A stretch of DNA of 52,458 nucleotides from an uncultured Candidatus Altimarinota bacterium. Its GTDB lineage: Bacteria > Patescibacteriota > Gracilibacteria > BD1-5 > UBA6164. A program made the position numbers and the translations under genes. The stretch's first letter is position 1, and each line of letters begins with the position of its first letter. The notes under the pieces are model-generated. The model was not told the origin of the DNA and searched no databases. It worked only from the letters and a program-made list of their open reading frames with translations. Where the stretch lies: contig CAJXJP010000003.1 in NCBI GenBank assembly GCA_913055215.1, positions 1-52,458 of the forward strand. The letters are read 5' to 3'. Of the stretch, positions 1 through 10,707 are shown piece by piece.

Positions 1-100
1 TTAAAATTTTTTCAGCCATAAAAATATTTAAAAAATAAAAAAATGTATAGATATATAATATCATATACATTTTTATCTTTCAATTCATTTAAATTGACAG

Positions 101-1480
101 CTAAGAATTTAACTGCATAAGTGCAAGAAATGCTACTGATGAAATAATCGCAGACACAGGTAAGGTAATAACCCAAGCAAGTGCAATATTTTTAATCATT
201 CATTTTTCAATATATGATTTATCATTTCCTTTTATTCTTTTAATGTGTTCTCTCAATAAACCTACACCAAATATTCATCAAAGCGCAATATGAGTTGAAC
301 TTACAGGTAGTCCAAATTGACTTGCAAGAATAACAGTAATTGCCGCCGCAAGTGCTACTGAAAAGGCTCTTACTTGATTCAATTTTGTAATTTCACCTCC
401 AACTGTTGCGATAAGTCTACTTCAAAATATCATCAATCCTAATGATAACCCCGCAGCTCCCAGGAACATAATCCAAAACGGAATAGAAACACTTTCTGTT
501 GTAAGTCCTGCTGATTGAATAGTTTCATTAATTGCCACAAGTGGTCAAATAGCGTTTGCTACATCATTGGCACCATGAGCAAATGATAAAAGAGCTACTG
601 CACAAATAAGAGGAAGATTAAATAATTTATTAATGTTTTTTTTGTTGTTTTGTAATAATGATTTGTGTTTTTTAAGATATATTCTTGTTAAGATAATAGT
701 CGAAATTCAGATTACTACTCATAAAAATAGTGACGTTGTAGGAGTTACTATCGTAGAAAGCCATTCAGAGGACTTTACTAGTGGCTTTAATCATTTAAGC
801 AGTAAATATATAGAAAATACTGTTGCCATTAATCAGACATAGATAGGAAGCCAATTTTTAGCTGCTTTATCTATGTGTTTTTGTTTCATAATCGTTTTAC
901 GAATAGATAGCATAATTAATGCTGCTATGATTCATCATAATAATGGTGAGATAACCCATGATGCTGCAATTTTTCAAACAACTGCCCAGTCTACTATTTC
1001 TGCTCCATATGCAGTTAATCCTCATCAAAGCAAACCTCATATAATTGAATGAGTTGCAGAAACAGGCGCTTTAAAATATGTAGCAATATTTATCCAAAGA
1101 GCTGCTCATAAAAGCGTTGCTGTCATTATAAATATAAATTCTTGTGGATTCGTAATCATTGATGAATCAATGATTCAGCCTTTAATTGTATTTACAACAT
1201 CTCATCCAGCAATTATTGCTCAGGACGCTTCAAATATCGCTGCAATTATAATCGCTCCCGTCAATGTCAAAGCCTTAGCTCACACTGCAGGTCACATGTT
1301 ATTTGCAACATCATTTGCTCAAATATTCATTGCCATATAAATACCCAGTATCGCTGCAAACAAGAGAAAAACATTTGTATTTCCTCATTGAAAAAAGTAG
1401 ACCCATGCAATTAATCACAACACACACGCTGCTAACACCTCATATTTAAAACTTGGTTTTTTCCTCCAACGTCAAAACAT
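101..1480 (-). CDS. Inorganic phosphate transporter, PiT family
   Basis: Low-affinity phosphate permease of the inner membrane. The protein is about 459 residues, is strongly hydrophobic throughout, and has the internal duplication typical of PiT: GANDVANNM near the N-terminus and HGANDVAN in the second half, each followed by a PVSATHS or PVSSTH loop. It ends in a helix containing AWVITLPVSA, as in PiT proteins. Several glycines, including the first Gly of the N-terminal GANDVAN, are coded by TGA. I chose ATG at 1480 as the first in-frame start; no Shine-Dalgarno site is visible, as for most genes here. It is followed upstream by the murG terminator, so it is probably its own transcript. The family is clear; the exact start is not. 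Confidence 0.9.
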
Positions 1481-1540
1481 ATAATTATGTATAAAATAGT
1501 AAGATATAGATTATTGTAATATATTTTACACATTAAAACA

Positions 1541-1577
1541 AAAAAAAGTCAAGAATTAATTATTCTTAACTTTTTTT
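1541..1577 (-). terminator. Rho-independent terminator downstream of murG
   Basis: An inverted repeat (AAGAATTAATTATTCTT) is flanked by A and T runs on both sides, so it can end transcription from either direction. The murG stop codon lies at its right edge. Confidence 0.8.
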
Positions 1578-2625
1578 ATTTATCAAAATTTTCTTCAAAT
1601 ACATGGAGTGCTGAAAAGAATTTATCTAAGTTTAATTGAGATTTTCTCATTTGTTTATAACCTTGAAGAAGTCTAAACAGTTCTAAATTCATGGTTCCAT
1701 TTTCTTTTACAATATTTGAACCGAATTTTTCATGGAAAAATTCTGCATTTTTTTGTTGATGATCTCCGGCACTATGAGGAAGGGGGATTATAATTGAATG
1801 AATTCCAAAATAATTTAATTCCCATAAGGTTGAGCTTCCTCTTGTTATAGCAATATCTGCTTTTTTCATCATAAGTCATAAATCTTTCTGATCTACAAAT
1901 TCATGAGTTTTTACATTTAAATATCTTAAGAAATCTGATCTCATCCCACTATTTTTACTTCCAAGAACAATATTAAAATTAATATCTTTCAAATCAGGTA
2001 AAATTTGTAGTAATGAATTAAAAATAGTTGTAGATCATTGGCTTCCACAAATAACTAAGACTTCTAATTTATCATTTTCTTCTGGATAAAGATTTTTTAA
2101 TTTATCAATCAAATCAGAGTTCATAATTGGACCTGATTCAATAAATTTTGTATTTTCTGATGCGGTTAATTCATTTTCAAAAGTATAAAATACTTTTGTC
2201 GCAAGTTTTCCAATCACTTTATTTGCGACTCATCCAACTGCATCAGATTCGTGTACATAGATTGGTTTTCTCATAATAAATGCGGCAATACATAGAGGCA
2301 AACTCACATATCATCCTTTTGAAAAAACAATATCAATTTTATATTTCCAAATATAATATAATGCAAATATTATTCCCGTTAGATTTTTTAATGGCTCAAA
2401 GAAATTTCTCATATCAAAATACCTTCTCACTTTTCCTGCAGGGACGTCATAAAATGGAATTAGATTTTTTTCTGCAATTTCTTGTTCCATTGAATCTTCT
2501 TCACCCACCCAAACAAAGTTATATTTATTTTCATCACGAAAATAATTATAAACCGACAACAGTGGGAAAATATGTCCTCCAGTTGCTCAACCTGTAAGGG
2601 CAATAGTTTTTTTATTGTTTTCCAT
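1576..2625 (-). CDS. murG: UDP-GlcNAc:lipid I GlcNAc transferase MurG
   Basis: Glycosyltransferase that converts lipid I to lipid II on the inner face of the membrane during peptidoglycan synthesis. The 349-residue protein is the usual MurG length. The N-terminal glycine-rich loop reads TGGATGGHIFP (residues about 11-21), followed by FSKGGYVSLP and the donor-site region with CGSQGS and, near the C-terminus, TRGSSTLWE. The C-terminal glutamines of the nucleotide-sugar site appear as AGDHQQKNA. It starts 3 bases after the end of the PAP2 gene, so the two form an operon that links lipid carrier recycling with lipid II synthesis. ATG at 2625 places the glycine loop at the expected distance. Confidence 0.93.
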
Positions 2626-2628
2626 ATT

Positions 2629-3273
2629 TTATAATTTTAATAAAGCAGCTATTTTTATAATAAAAGCATTCACTGTTTTTACAAGTTTTAGTTCGGCAAA
2701 AAGACGAAATATTACAAAAGCCGAAGCAATTCATACTATTGATCCTGCTAAAACATCAAAAGGCCAATGTACTCAAACCATTACACGTGAAACATTCATC
2801 ATAATCGCAAAAGGAAGGAAAATCCAAGCTGTTTTTTTATAGCCTGCCAAAAATAGTGCTGTAGCAAAAGCCATTCAAACTGCTGCATGATCTGAAGGAA
2901 AACTGGCATCAGGAATATGCGATAAAATTAACGTTGTTTTTCATTCTAAAGCCGTTTCTGGTCTAGAAAAATGAACAAATTGTTGAATAATAATATTAAT
3001 CACAACTGCTAAAACAGGAGTATAAGTCATTAATAATAATTTTGATTTTTCAACCGAAGAATTTCCCTTATTGAAACATATACATAGCCATGCTGTAATT
3101 AAAAATATTGGTAAGAAAAAAATTGGCAAATCCGCCATAAATCTTACAACATTCGCAACAATATCGTTCGAAGTGAAAGAGTTCATATAAACTAAAATAT
3201 TTTCGTTAATTGATTGTAACATATTATAGGTGTGAATAAGGTTAAAATAAGGTAAAACTATATAATTCAACAT
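2629..3273 (-). CDS. PAP2-family membrane phosphatase
   Basis: Integral membrane phosphatase of the PAP2 superfamily, 214 residues. The three motifs are present: FSRPE as the end of KX6RP, PSDH for the PSGH motif (Asp in place of Gly), and SRVMVGVHWPFD matching SRX5HX3D with its catalytic His. There are about five hydrophobic segments. Family members dephosphorylate lipid pyrophosphates; being 3 bases upstream of murG, the most economical role is recycling undecaprenyl pyrophosphate (BacA-independent, PgpB-like). That substrate is inferred from context, not shown by the sequence. Confidence 0.85.
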
Positions 3274-3389
3274 TATAGTTAATAATCTATTTTTTTTATA
3301 TTCAAAATCAAGAAAAAACTTTTTTTTTAAAGAAAATAGTATATAATTTATTCCTATATTATATTAGTAATTAAAAACAAGACGAAAAG

Positions 3390-4667
3390 ATGTTAGATTA
3401 TGCACCGCTCAATTGAACTCAAGATTTTTACCCTGATGATCACACATACATGACATTTCTGAAAAAAGTGTTCCGTCATGAGTTTCGTAAAAATGGGTTT
3501 AGAAGAATTTCTACTTCTGTATTAGAGAAGGGAGAAGTTATAGACGAGGTGTTTGGAGAAAATAAAAGCGCTATTTACAAGACACAAGACTGATATTTAC
3601 GTTCACACTCTGCAGTTGGTATATTAAGATCATACATTAATGCCGAACTTCATGAATCTATTCAACCAGTATACTTTTACTATATGGGAAATTATTTTTC
3701 TCAAACTGAAGAAGGGTACAATGAATTGCATAAAATTGGAGGTGAAATTATTGGTGAAAATGACCCTATACTAGATGCTATTCTTATTTACACAACCTAT
3801 AGTGTTCTTAAAAAAATTGGACTCGAAGATAAATTTACAATCAAAGTTAACTCTATCTGAGTTGAAAAAGAAAAAGCTAAATACAGAGAAGAATTGATTA
3901 CTTTTTATGAAAATAAAAAACATCTTCTTTCTCAAAAATCTCAAGATGACCTTGAAATTGATCCTATGTTATTGCTTTTATCAAAAGATGAAGACGAACA
4001 AATTTTAGCAAAAGAGGCTCCAGCAATGGCTCCTAAATTTCTAAAAAAAGACAGTAAAGCACATTATTTAAAAGTAAAAGAATATCTTGATTTATTAGAA
4101 ATTCCTTATGCTGAAGACCATACATTAGTAGGAAAATTTGATTTTAACACTCATACAATCTGGGAATTTGCTGACAAAGAAACAGGACAACAAATTTCAC
4201 TATGAGCAAGACATAATACTCTTTCTACAAAACTTGGTTCAGCAAAAGAAATTCCTGCAACAGGATTTTTCACAAATACAAATGTTTTAATTAACATGCT
4301 GAAAGATAATGAAATTAAATTAAAAAATAAAGATTCAATTGATTTATACTTTGTTCAACTTGGAGATGAAGCTAAAAAAGTAATCTTACCTCTTTCTCTT
4401 GCTGCAAGAGAAGCTGGGATTAATACTGTAGTGTCACTTGGAACTCCATCAATGAGAGAACAAATGCTTAAAGCAAATAGATCTGGTGCTAAATATGTTG
4501 TTATGGTTGGATTAATGGAAGCCAGAAATGGAATTTTCCAAGTAAGAGATGCTGAAGCTGGAACACAAGCTGAAGTAAAAAAAGAAGACCTAATTGACTA
4601 TATAATTGATAAAGTAGGAGCAGGAAAACTTGATTTCTATTGTCCCGCTAAAGATTTAGTAAAATAA
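3390..4667 (+). CDS. Histidyl-tRNA synthetase-like protein with altered catalytic motifs
   Basis: A 425-residue protein with HisRS architecture: an N-terminal GTQDFYP start, a class II catalytic domain and a C-terminal HGTP anticodon-binding domain (from about residue 330). However, residues that HisRS uses for chemistry are replaced. RPE-x-T reads RSHSAV, the motif 2 FRxERPQ loop reads FSQTEE, the HisA signature LVRGLDYY reads LVGKFDFN, GGRYD reads GARHN, and no motif 3 G-x-E-R is visible. It therefore looks like a non-catalytic paralogue, in the way HisZ derives from HisRS, but unlike HisZ it keeps the anticodon domain. No Shine-Dalgarno site. I would expect a true hisS elsewhere in the genome. 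Confidence 0.8.
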
Positions 4668-4668
4668 A

Positions 4669-4700
4669 AAAAAGAACTGATTATATCAGTTCTTTTTTTT
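4669..4700. terminator. Bidirectional terminator between HisRS-like gene and malic enzyme
   Basis: Stem AAAAGAACTGA / TCAGTTCTTTT with a short AT loop and T-runs in both directions. It serves two convergent genes. Confidence 0.85.
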
Positions 4701-4706
4701 ATTTTA

Positions 4707-5876
4707 TTATTTAATAACTTTTGCAATCATTTCTGCAACATTTTTATCAAGTGGTGATGGAATGATTTCATCTGGAGTTGGATTTTGAACATAATCAGCT
4801 AATGCTTGTGCTGCTGATAATTTCATTTCTTCTGTGATTTGAACTACTCTATTCTCAAGCGCTCATTTAAATAATCCTGGAAAAACAAGTACATTATTTA
4901 ATTGATTTGGGAAATCTGAACGTCCAGTAGCAATAATTTTAGCTCCTGCTTCTTTTGCATCTTCTGGCATAATTTCTGGAGTTGGATTTGCCATAGCGAA
5001 AATCATTGGATCTTTATTCATTGATTTTACCATGTCTTTTGTTAATGCTCCTGCAACAGAAACCCCAACAAATACATCTCTTCCTGAAACCGCTTCTGCT
5101 AATCATCCTGTAATACATTCTTTTGAAGTTGGATCTAAAACACAAGCCGTATTTGTAATGTTTGTAAGCATTTCTTTTGTAGGATTTAAATCCGTTCTTC
5201 CTGTATGAATTGTCCCTCTGCTGTCAACCATTACAATATCTTTCACTCCGTATGCAAGTAATAGTTTTGTAATAGCTACACCAGCTGCACCAACCCCATT
5301 TACAACTACTTTAATATCTTCTTTTTTCTTTCCTGTAATTTTCAATCCATTAATCAAACCGGCCAAAGTTACAATTGCTGTACCATGTTGGTCATCATGA
5401 AACACTGGAATATTTAGTTCTTCTTTTAATCTTTCTTCTATTTCAAAACATCTTGGTGCAGAAAAATCTTCTAAATTTATTCCACCAAATGTTGGAGCAA
5501 TATTTTTAATAGTTGCTATAATTTCTTCTGTGTCTTGAGTATCTAAAATTATTGGGAATGCGTTTACTCATCCAAATTCTTTTAAAAGCGCACATTTTCA
5601 TTCCATAACAGGAAGTCCTGCTAATCCTCATATATTTCCAAGTCATAACACCGCAGATCCATCCGAGATAACCGCAACTGTATTTCATTTCAAAGTGTAA
5701 TCATACGCAGCTTCATGGTTTTCTGCGATAACATTACATGGTTCAGCTACTCATGGAGAGTAAGCCAGTGATAAATCATCTTTTGAATTTAATTCCATTT
5801 TAACACTTGTTTCTAGTTTTCCTCTATGTTTTTTGTGTAATTTTAAGCTTTCTGCAAAATAATCCATAATTTTCAT
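4707..5876 (-). CDS. Malic enzyme (NAD(P)-dependent, short bacterial form)
   Basis: Oxidative decarboxylation of malate to pyruvate with reduction of NAD(P). The 389-residue protein has the short form lacking the phosphotransacetylase tail. Visible landmarks are SLAYSPGVAEPC near the N-terminus, the metal-binding stretch with FGGINLEDF, the HDDQHGTA motif, and the Rossmann loop NGVGAAGVA followed by ANPTPEI. ATG at 5876 gives the usual N-terminus; an in-frame ATG three codons later is possible. In an organism with reduced metabolism this could be a source of pyruvate and NAD(P)H. Cofactor preference cannot be read safely. Confidence 0.92.
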
Positions 5877-5991
5877 TATTATTTATAAATTTCTTATCTT
5901 TAAAATAATATTTTTTCATATATAAAAGTAAAGAAAAAACATTATTTCTTGTTAAAAATACTCTAGAAACTTAATTTATTCTTAAGAATAC

Positions 5992-6020
5992 AAAAAAACG
6001 GACATACTACGTCCGTTTTT
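5992..6020 (-). terminator. Terminator of the small gene 6024-6236
   Basis: Perfect stem AACGGAC / GTCCGTT with loop ATACTAC and A/T runs on either side, just past the stop codon. Confidence 0.85.
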
Positions 6021-6023
6021 ATA

Positions 6024-6236
6024 CTAACCCGTAAGCTTTTCTAAGCCTGTACAGATCATCTTTGCTTTTTGCACCCATTCTCCTTCTTCTTTTTTCAGAA
6101 GAGCAAAAATCGCTGCTTGTTTGTGATTTTCATCTAACGTTTTGTTAGCAAAAATTTCATTAATCTCACTATGCAGCACCTCTATTTTTTCAGGAATGCA
6201 TAAATGTAGATCTTCTTTCATTCGCTCTATACACAT
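6024..6236 (-). CDS. Small soluble protein of unknown function (70 aa)
   Basis: A 70-residue, mostly helical, charged protein with no signal peptide or membrane segment. I do not recognise the family. It is real: a GGAGAAG ribosome binding site lies 5 bases before ATG and a strong terminator follows the stop. It has no in-frame TGA and ends in TAG. It belongs to the group of SD-led, TGA-free genes in this window. Confidence 0.65.
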   Translation of the reverse strand: MCIERMKEDLHLCIPEKIEVLHSEINEIFANKTLDENHKQAAIFALLKKEEGEWVQKAKMICTGLEKLTG

Positions 6237-6302
6237 AAATCTTCTCCAAGATGTAATGTAAAAACTATCCAGATTATAACAAAAAACAAATAAGTGTAAA
6301 CC

Positions 6303-6641
6303 TTATTTGTTTCTCTTTTCTACAAATCTTAAATATGACTGATTTTTATAATAATCTGCTTGTATCTTTTTTAATCTCATTTCAGATTCTTCTGACGTTT
6401 TTTCCCAATTTGTTTGAGAAGAAATATTTTTTAAATCTTGTAACATTTCAATATTTTCTTGTTTTGTATTCGTATTAATACTTGATTCATATTCTTTAAT
6501 GCCATTTTCAGTTTTCGGCCAAGTAAGAATCACCAATATCAATAAAAGGGTAAAAACAAAAGGGAATGTATACATTACCACCAGCAACCATTTCGGTCTT
6601 TTTTGAGCCGATGGTTTAGTTGGTATTTTCATTTCAATCAT
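6303..6641 (-). CDS. Single-pass membrane protein of unknown function
   Basis: 112 residues: a basic cytoplasmic N-terminus (about residues 1-18), one membrane helix (about 19-41, rich in L, V and F) and a charged helical exterior tail. Its ATG overlaps the end of the secreted acidic protein gene by 8 bases, which suggests translational coupling and a shared job at the membrane. No family recognised. Confidence 0.7.
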   Translation of the reverse strand: MIEMKIPTKPSAQKRPKWLLVVMYTFPFVFTLLLILVILTWPKTENGIKEYESSINTNTKQENIEMLQDLKNISSQTNWEKTSEESEMRLKKIQADYYKNQSYLRFVEKRNK

Positions 6642-8112
6642 TGGTGTTATCTAAAGTATTATTTTTATCTTGAGACTCTTTCATTGTTTCCACAAATGGA
6701 TTTTTTGTTGATGCCTCTGGGGTATATTGATCATATCCTTTTTTAGGATTTTGTATAACAGGAATTATTTCTTCCTCTTTTTCTTCTTCTACAACTGTTC
6801 CTGTTGCTGTCTTATCCACTGGTTGTTCTTCGGTAGTTTCTTCTTTATCTACTGTTTCTTGTGTGTTGTCTTCGTTTGTTTTCTCATTTTCCAAATCTGA
6901 AGTTTCTTTATCTAAAATATCATTTAGATCTGTTTCAATATTTTCATCTATCTTATCTTCTTCTTCCTCTTCTACAACTGTTCCTGTAGAAATTTTTCCT
7001 GTAGCTGTTTTTTCTTCTGGCTCTATTGGTGTAATTTCTGGCTCAGGGGCTATAAATTTTACTGATTCTTTATATCTTAACTCTTTTAAGCCATATTTTT
7101 CTAAGTCAGAATAATATGAATCTAGTCCATCATAAATCGTCATCGTTTTTTCAATAAAGCCATCCATATCTGAAATATCGATTTCGGCTAACATTTCATT
7201 TAATTTCTTTTTTTCTGATTTTAGTTTTATTGCGTTTACTTCATTTTCTAACTTTTGTAAAACATCTGATTGAATTGATTTATCAGTTTTTTCATACTTT
7301 AAACCTCCTGGAATTGTTTGATTATTTGCTGAATAATAATTATTGATTTCTGTATAAATTCCTTCTACTTCATCAAAAAAAGTTTCTTTGGTAAAATCTA
7401 ATGAATTTTGAGCGATTTCCATTCTTTTACGAAATGTATCTTGAGAAATTTCAGCAATTTCTTTTTGAAGATTTTTCACTACGAAATATTTATCAATCTC
7501 TATGATAAAATCATCTTCTTCAGTTTCTTCATATTTAAAATATTTATTTAAATCTCAATAAATTTCTTCTATTTTTAGGAAAAATTCTTTTTCATTTGAA
7601 ATATTTTTTAAAATTTCAAATTCTTGTTTTATATATTTTTTAAAATTTACTTGAACAATATATGAGATTTCTTCCTCTAGGTTTTCAAGAATGATTTTTT
7701 GTTTTTCTTGAAAATTAAAACTTTCTTTTTCATATTTTGAAATATCTTTTTGAATTTTTTTTGAAAGTTTTCTATATTCATCAAAAAAATCTTTTGGTTC
7801 ATTAATTTGTTGTAAATCAGAAATTTGTATACGATAAACTTTTTGTTCACTTTGATTTGGTATAATCTCAATTTTTTTCTTTAAATCGAGTATAAATACT
7901 TGTTTTAAAGTGTTTTCTTGAGTCAGTTGATTAATTTCTTCTTTTGTTGATTCTATTATTTCTCATTTGTCTGGAGAATTAAGTATTTGTTTTTGTATTT
8001 CAGAAATGAAATACTCTGTAAAAACACTATTTTCTTTTTGAAAATTTGCTTGTATAGAAGCAAATCCTAACACAAAAATAAATAAAATTGCTGTTCATTT
8101 AATAAAATGCAT
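6634..8112 (-). CDS. Secreted acidic coiled-coil protein with repeated TATGTVVEEE motif
   Basis: 492 residues starting with a signal peptide (MHFIKGTAILFIFVLGFASIQA). A long charged helical region follows (about residues 25-310), then a very acidic low-complexity C-terminus containing the motif TATGK/TGTVVEEE twice (KTATGKISTGTVVEEEEE and KTATGTVVEEEKEEE). No anchoring helix follows, so it is exported or held by a partner; the overlapping downstream gene encodes a one-pass membrane protein. No family recognised. The standard-code reading starts only at 7479 because of TGA codons upstream. Confidence 0.75.
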
Positions 8113-8139
8113 ACGTTTGTTCACGGGAAATATAATAAT

Positions 8140-9654
8140 TTATTTGAATTTTTTCTTAATAACTTCTCTAATAATTTTTTCTGCTATTTGAGTTGTTTCT
8201 TCGAGTAAAGGATCTTCCTCTAGTAGTCTCATTTCTTCTTGTTGGATCAATACACAAAAATCTTCTATGTTATTTTTAATCCATTCTTCTGCTTGAAGTT
8301 CGATAAATGATTCTGAGTTTGTTAGTTTTTTTGCTCTGGTTTTTGTCATATTTTTAAACGGACGAGAAACCATTTTTTGTAAAAACCCTAAAAGTGTTTG
8401 TTCTGGATTTTCAGAATTTTCTGAAATCAAAATCTCAAAAATTTCAGTAATTTTTTTAGATGAAAAATTAATAAGTGATTCAAATATTATTTTCTCATCA
8501 TAAATATCAAAATCATAAAATTTATTTACTAATGATTCATTTTTTAATAAAAGTTCTGAATACTTTTCAATAAGAGAAATATTTGAATTTTCAAAATAAA
8601 GTTCTTGGAATTGAACAAAAGAAGCACGAATACTTAATAATTCAAAATTTTTAAATACTGAATCTATAAATCCATTTCAAAAATTAAAATCCGACAACAA
8701 CAATTTCATTTCTTTGATGTTGTTGTTTGGTATTTTTAATTTAGTATTATTTATACGACCTTTTTCGCTTTCTAGCGATTCGCTATTTTCCTTTCTGATA
8801 GGTACGCTTTCAGCTTTTATATCAGGAGAATTTTTACTTTCAACCTGAGTCGTATTTTGACTTTCTCATAAAGAGCTTTTTTCACTTTCTAGTTTATCAA
8901 AAGGATTTACTAGCTGAGTACTTTTTTTACTTTCGACCTGAGTGCTTTTTTTACTTTCATCTCTTTTTAGGAGCTTCTTTATATCTATTTTTTCATATTC
9001 CACAAGTGATTCTACATTGATGCAGAAATATCTTGTATTATCATGACCAAGTTGAACGGAAAGAAGTTGTAAATCGTTGAGTTTTTTGATTGATTTAAGT
9101 TGTTGTTTTTTCGTCAAAGTAGTATCTTCTTGGACATTTTTTACAGAATTATAAAAATATCCATTTCTCAATTCTCATTTTTTCAAGAAATATGTTCTTT
9201 TAGAAAGCAGATCTTTAATAAGAATTGTTTCATTAATTCAAATAGTATGAGCTAATGCTATAGGGTAGCGAATATATGATTCATCCATAAATGGCTCAAG
9301 AGAAAGGTTTAAGTCCCACATTTCTTGGTTTTTCGGATAAAAAATTTGATTTATCTTTTCATTATTTATTTTGAAATGAAGCTTTTTTCATTTTCCAAGT
9401 TTTGAGAGGATCAGTTCTTGTTCTTCGAGTTTTTTACGAGCTGTATCAAATTTTCATCTTGGTAAAGCTGTGTTATCAAATACACAATCTTTAGAATGAT
9501 AAAAGAACCCGTCTATTCCTAGCGAGTTATTTTTATGATGATATAATTCTTTATCAATCAGCTCCATTAGCAAAACAGCGGGATTTATACCAAACATTTG
9601 GATAAATCTTTTTGGAAGCAGAAGATGTTGAGATATGATTTTGTTTACTTCCAT
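8140..9654 (-). CDS. Replication initiator-like protein with two winged-helix regions
   Basis: 504 residues. The N-terminal part (about 20-85) reads as a winged helix of the kind found in plasmid and phage initiators (helix LLMELIDKELYHH, then GFFYHS, then a recognition helix region TARKKLEEQELI). A second such region lies at about 145-215. The middle (about 220-280) is a polar linker with repeats of ESKKSTQ/ESQNTTQ/ESKNS. The C-terminal third is helical and acidic. Function as a replisome organiser is inferred from the fold pattern only. It lies 7 bases after the AbiEi-like gene, so they are co-transcribed and may be remains of a mobile element. Confidence 0.5.
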
Positions 9655-9661
9655 ATAAAAC

Positions 9662-10405
9662 TTAGAATAAGTTATTTAAATCAATTATATTTTTTGTTTG
9701 TGTAGTTTTTACCACAACTTTCTTTTCTGACTTTATAGATCTGTTATCTATGCGTTTCCCCGCATTTTTTAATTCAAAAACAATGGTTTTATAGTTTTCT
9801 ATGTATCAATTGTTTTTATAAAAAAGTGCTATTTTAGACAGTCAGCTTATTTTATAGTTTTGTTTAATTTTTTCTTTTATTTCTTCTCAATTTATATCTA
9901 ATTGTAGAAGAAATTTTTGAAATTTTTTATTTTTTCAGTGGGAGAAATAATTATTTATAGCAAATGAAAGCGGTTTTTCTATAGAAAGACTAGCTCATTC
10001 AATATTCACTATTTCTGATTCTCTAGGAACAGAGCTCATTTGAAAATCTAAAGTAATATTTTTATTTTCTCACAGGTTTGTTTGAAAATTTTTACTTTTA
10101 TTAATTATTTTAATATTTTTTTTCGAAGGAATTTCTCAAAGATGATAATTTAATGCAAAATCTCAACTTATAATCCCTCATAGTAATTCTAATATTTGAA
10201 AACAATATTTATCTACTACTTCTGATGCAAATGTATCAGTTTTTTTTAATACATAAATTCAACGAATAGGAGAGTAGAGCATTTTCTCTTTTACAAGATA
10301 GTTTTTAATAGCGGAATCTATACCAGAACTAGAAAAAACAAATACATTCTTTTGTGTATGTTTTAATATAAAATCACGAGATTTCTCTAAAATACTCATT
10401 CGCAT
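9662..10405 (-). CDS. AbiEi/DUF6088-like regulator
   Basis: 247 residues. The N-terminal part resembles the AbiEi antitoxin/DUF6088 group: a winged helix followed by R-G-I-Y-V-L, then I-I-S-G-D-F-A-L-N-Y-H-L-G where family members have 'vSG-x-A-L-x-x-H-G-L'. In AbiE systems this protein represses its own operon; no AbiEii-type nucleotidyltransferase gene follows, so the toxin partner is missing or the protein has another role. Starts ATG at 10405 (or 10399). Two TGTACATA repeats in its upstream region (10449 and 10483) are candidate operators. Confidence 0.5.
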
Positions 10406-10507
10406 AAATTAGCGATTACTTATATATAAATAATCCTTACATAAAAAATGTACATAAGAATATTTTTAATTCACATAAAATTTGTACATATAAATTTATA
10501 AAAAAAA

Positions 10508-10550
10508 GCAGGATTTTTTCTGGGTAAATTGCCGAGAGTAAAAATCTGCA
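10508..10550. other. Long hairpin, possible structured leader RNA
   Basis: GCAG-g-ATTTTT pairs with AAAAAT-CTGC; inside the loop CTGGG and CCGAG can pair again, giving a two-level stem. It sits in an otherwise AT-only region, so its GC-containing arms stand out. It could be an attenuator, a small RNA or a binding site. Confidence 0.35.
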
Positions 10551-10649
10551 TATATATACAATTCTAGTTATAAGAAGAATTGCATAAATTACAAAATTTT
10601 TTAGGTATTTTATGTGAAAAAATAAGACTTAGGTATTTGATATATTTAT

Positions 10650-10677
10650 TTGACTTTTATTATATTAAAGTTATACA
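10650..10677 (+). promoter_or_regulatory. Sigma-70 type promoter of the sensor pair
   Basis: TTGACT, 16-base spacer, TATACA, placed about 30 bases before the ribosome binding site GGAGGAG (10695-10701) of the PAS gene. Confidence 0.6.
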
Positions 10678-10707
10678 TAATGATAACTTATCGTGGAGGA
10701 GAAAGTT

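Larger units (their letters stand above)
10406..10707. promoter_or_regulatory. Divergent intergenic region with repeats, hairpin and promoter
   Basis: About 300 bases without a gene between the leftward AbiEi-like gene and the rightward sensor pair. It contains two TGTACATA boxes about 34 bases apart (near 10449 and 10483), a long imperfect hairpin at 10508-10550, and a promoter at 10650-10677. Nothing codes for protein here. Confidence 0.6.

Noticed and set aside
2280-2842. Plus-strand reading frames opposite murG and the PAP2 gene
   Set aside because: They are antisense shadows of clearly identified genes.
6863-7114. Ser-rich plus-strand reading frame
   Set aside because: It is the antisense of the acidic Glu/Asp-rich tail of the secreted protein; no start signals.
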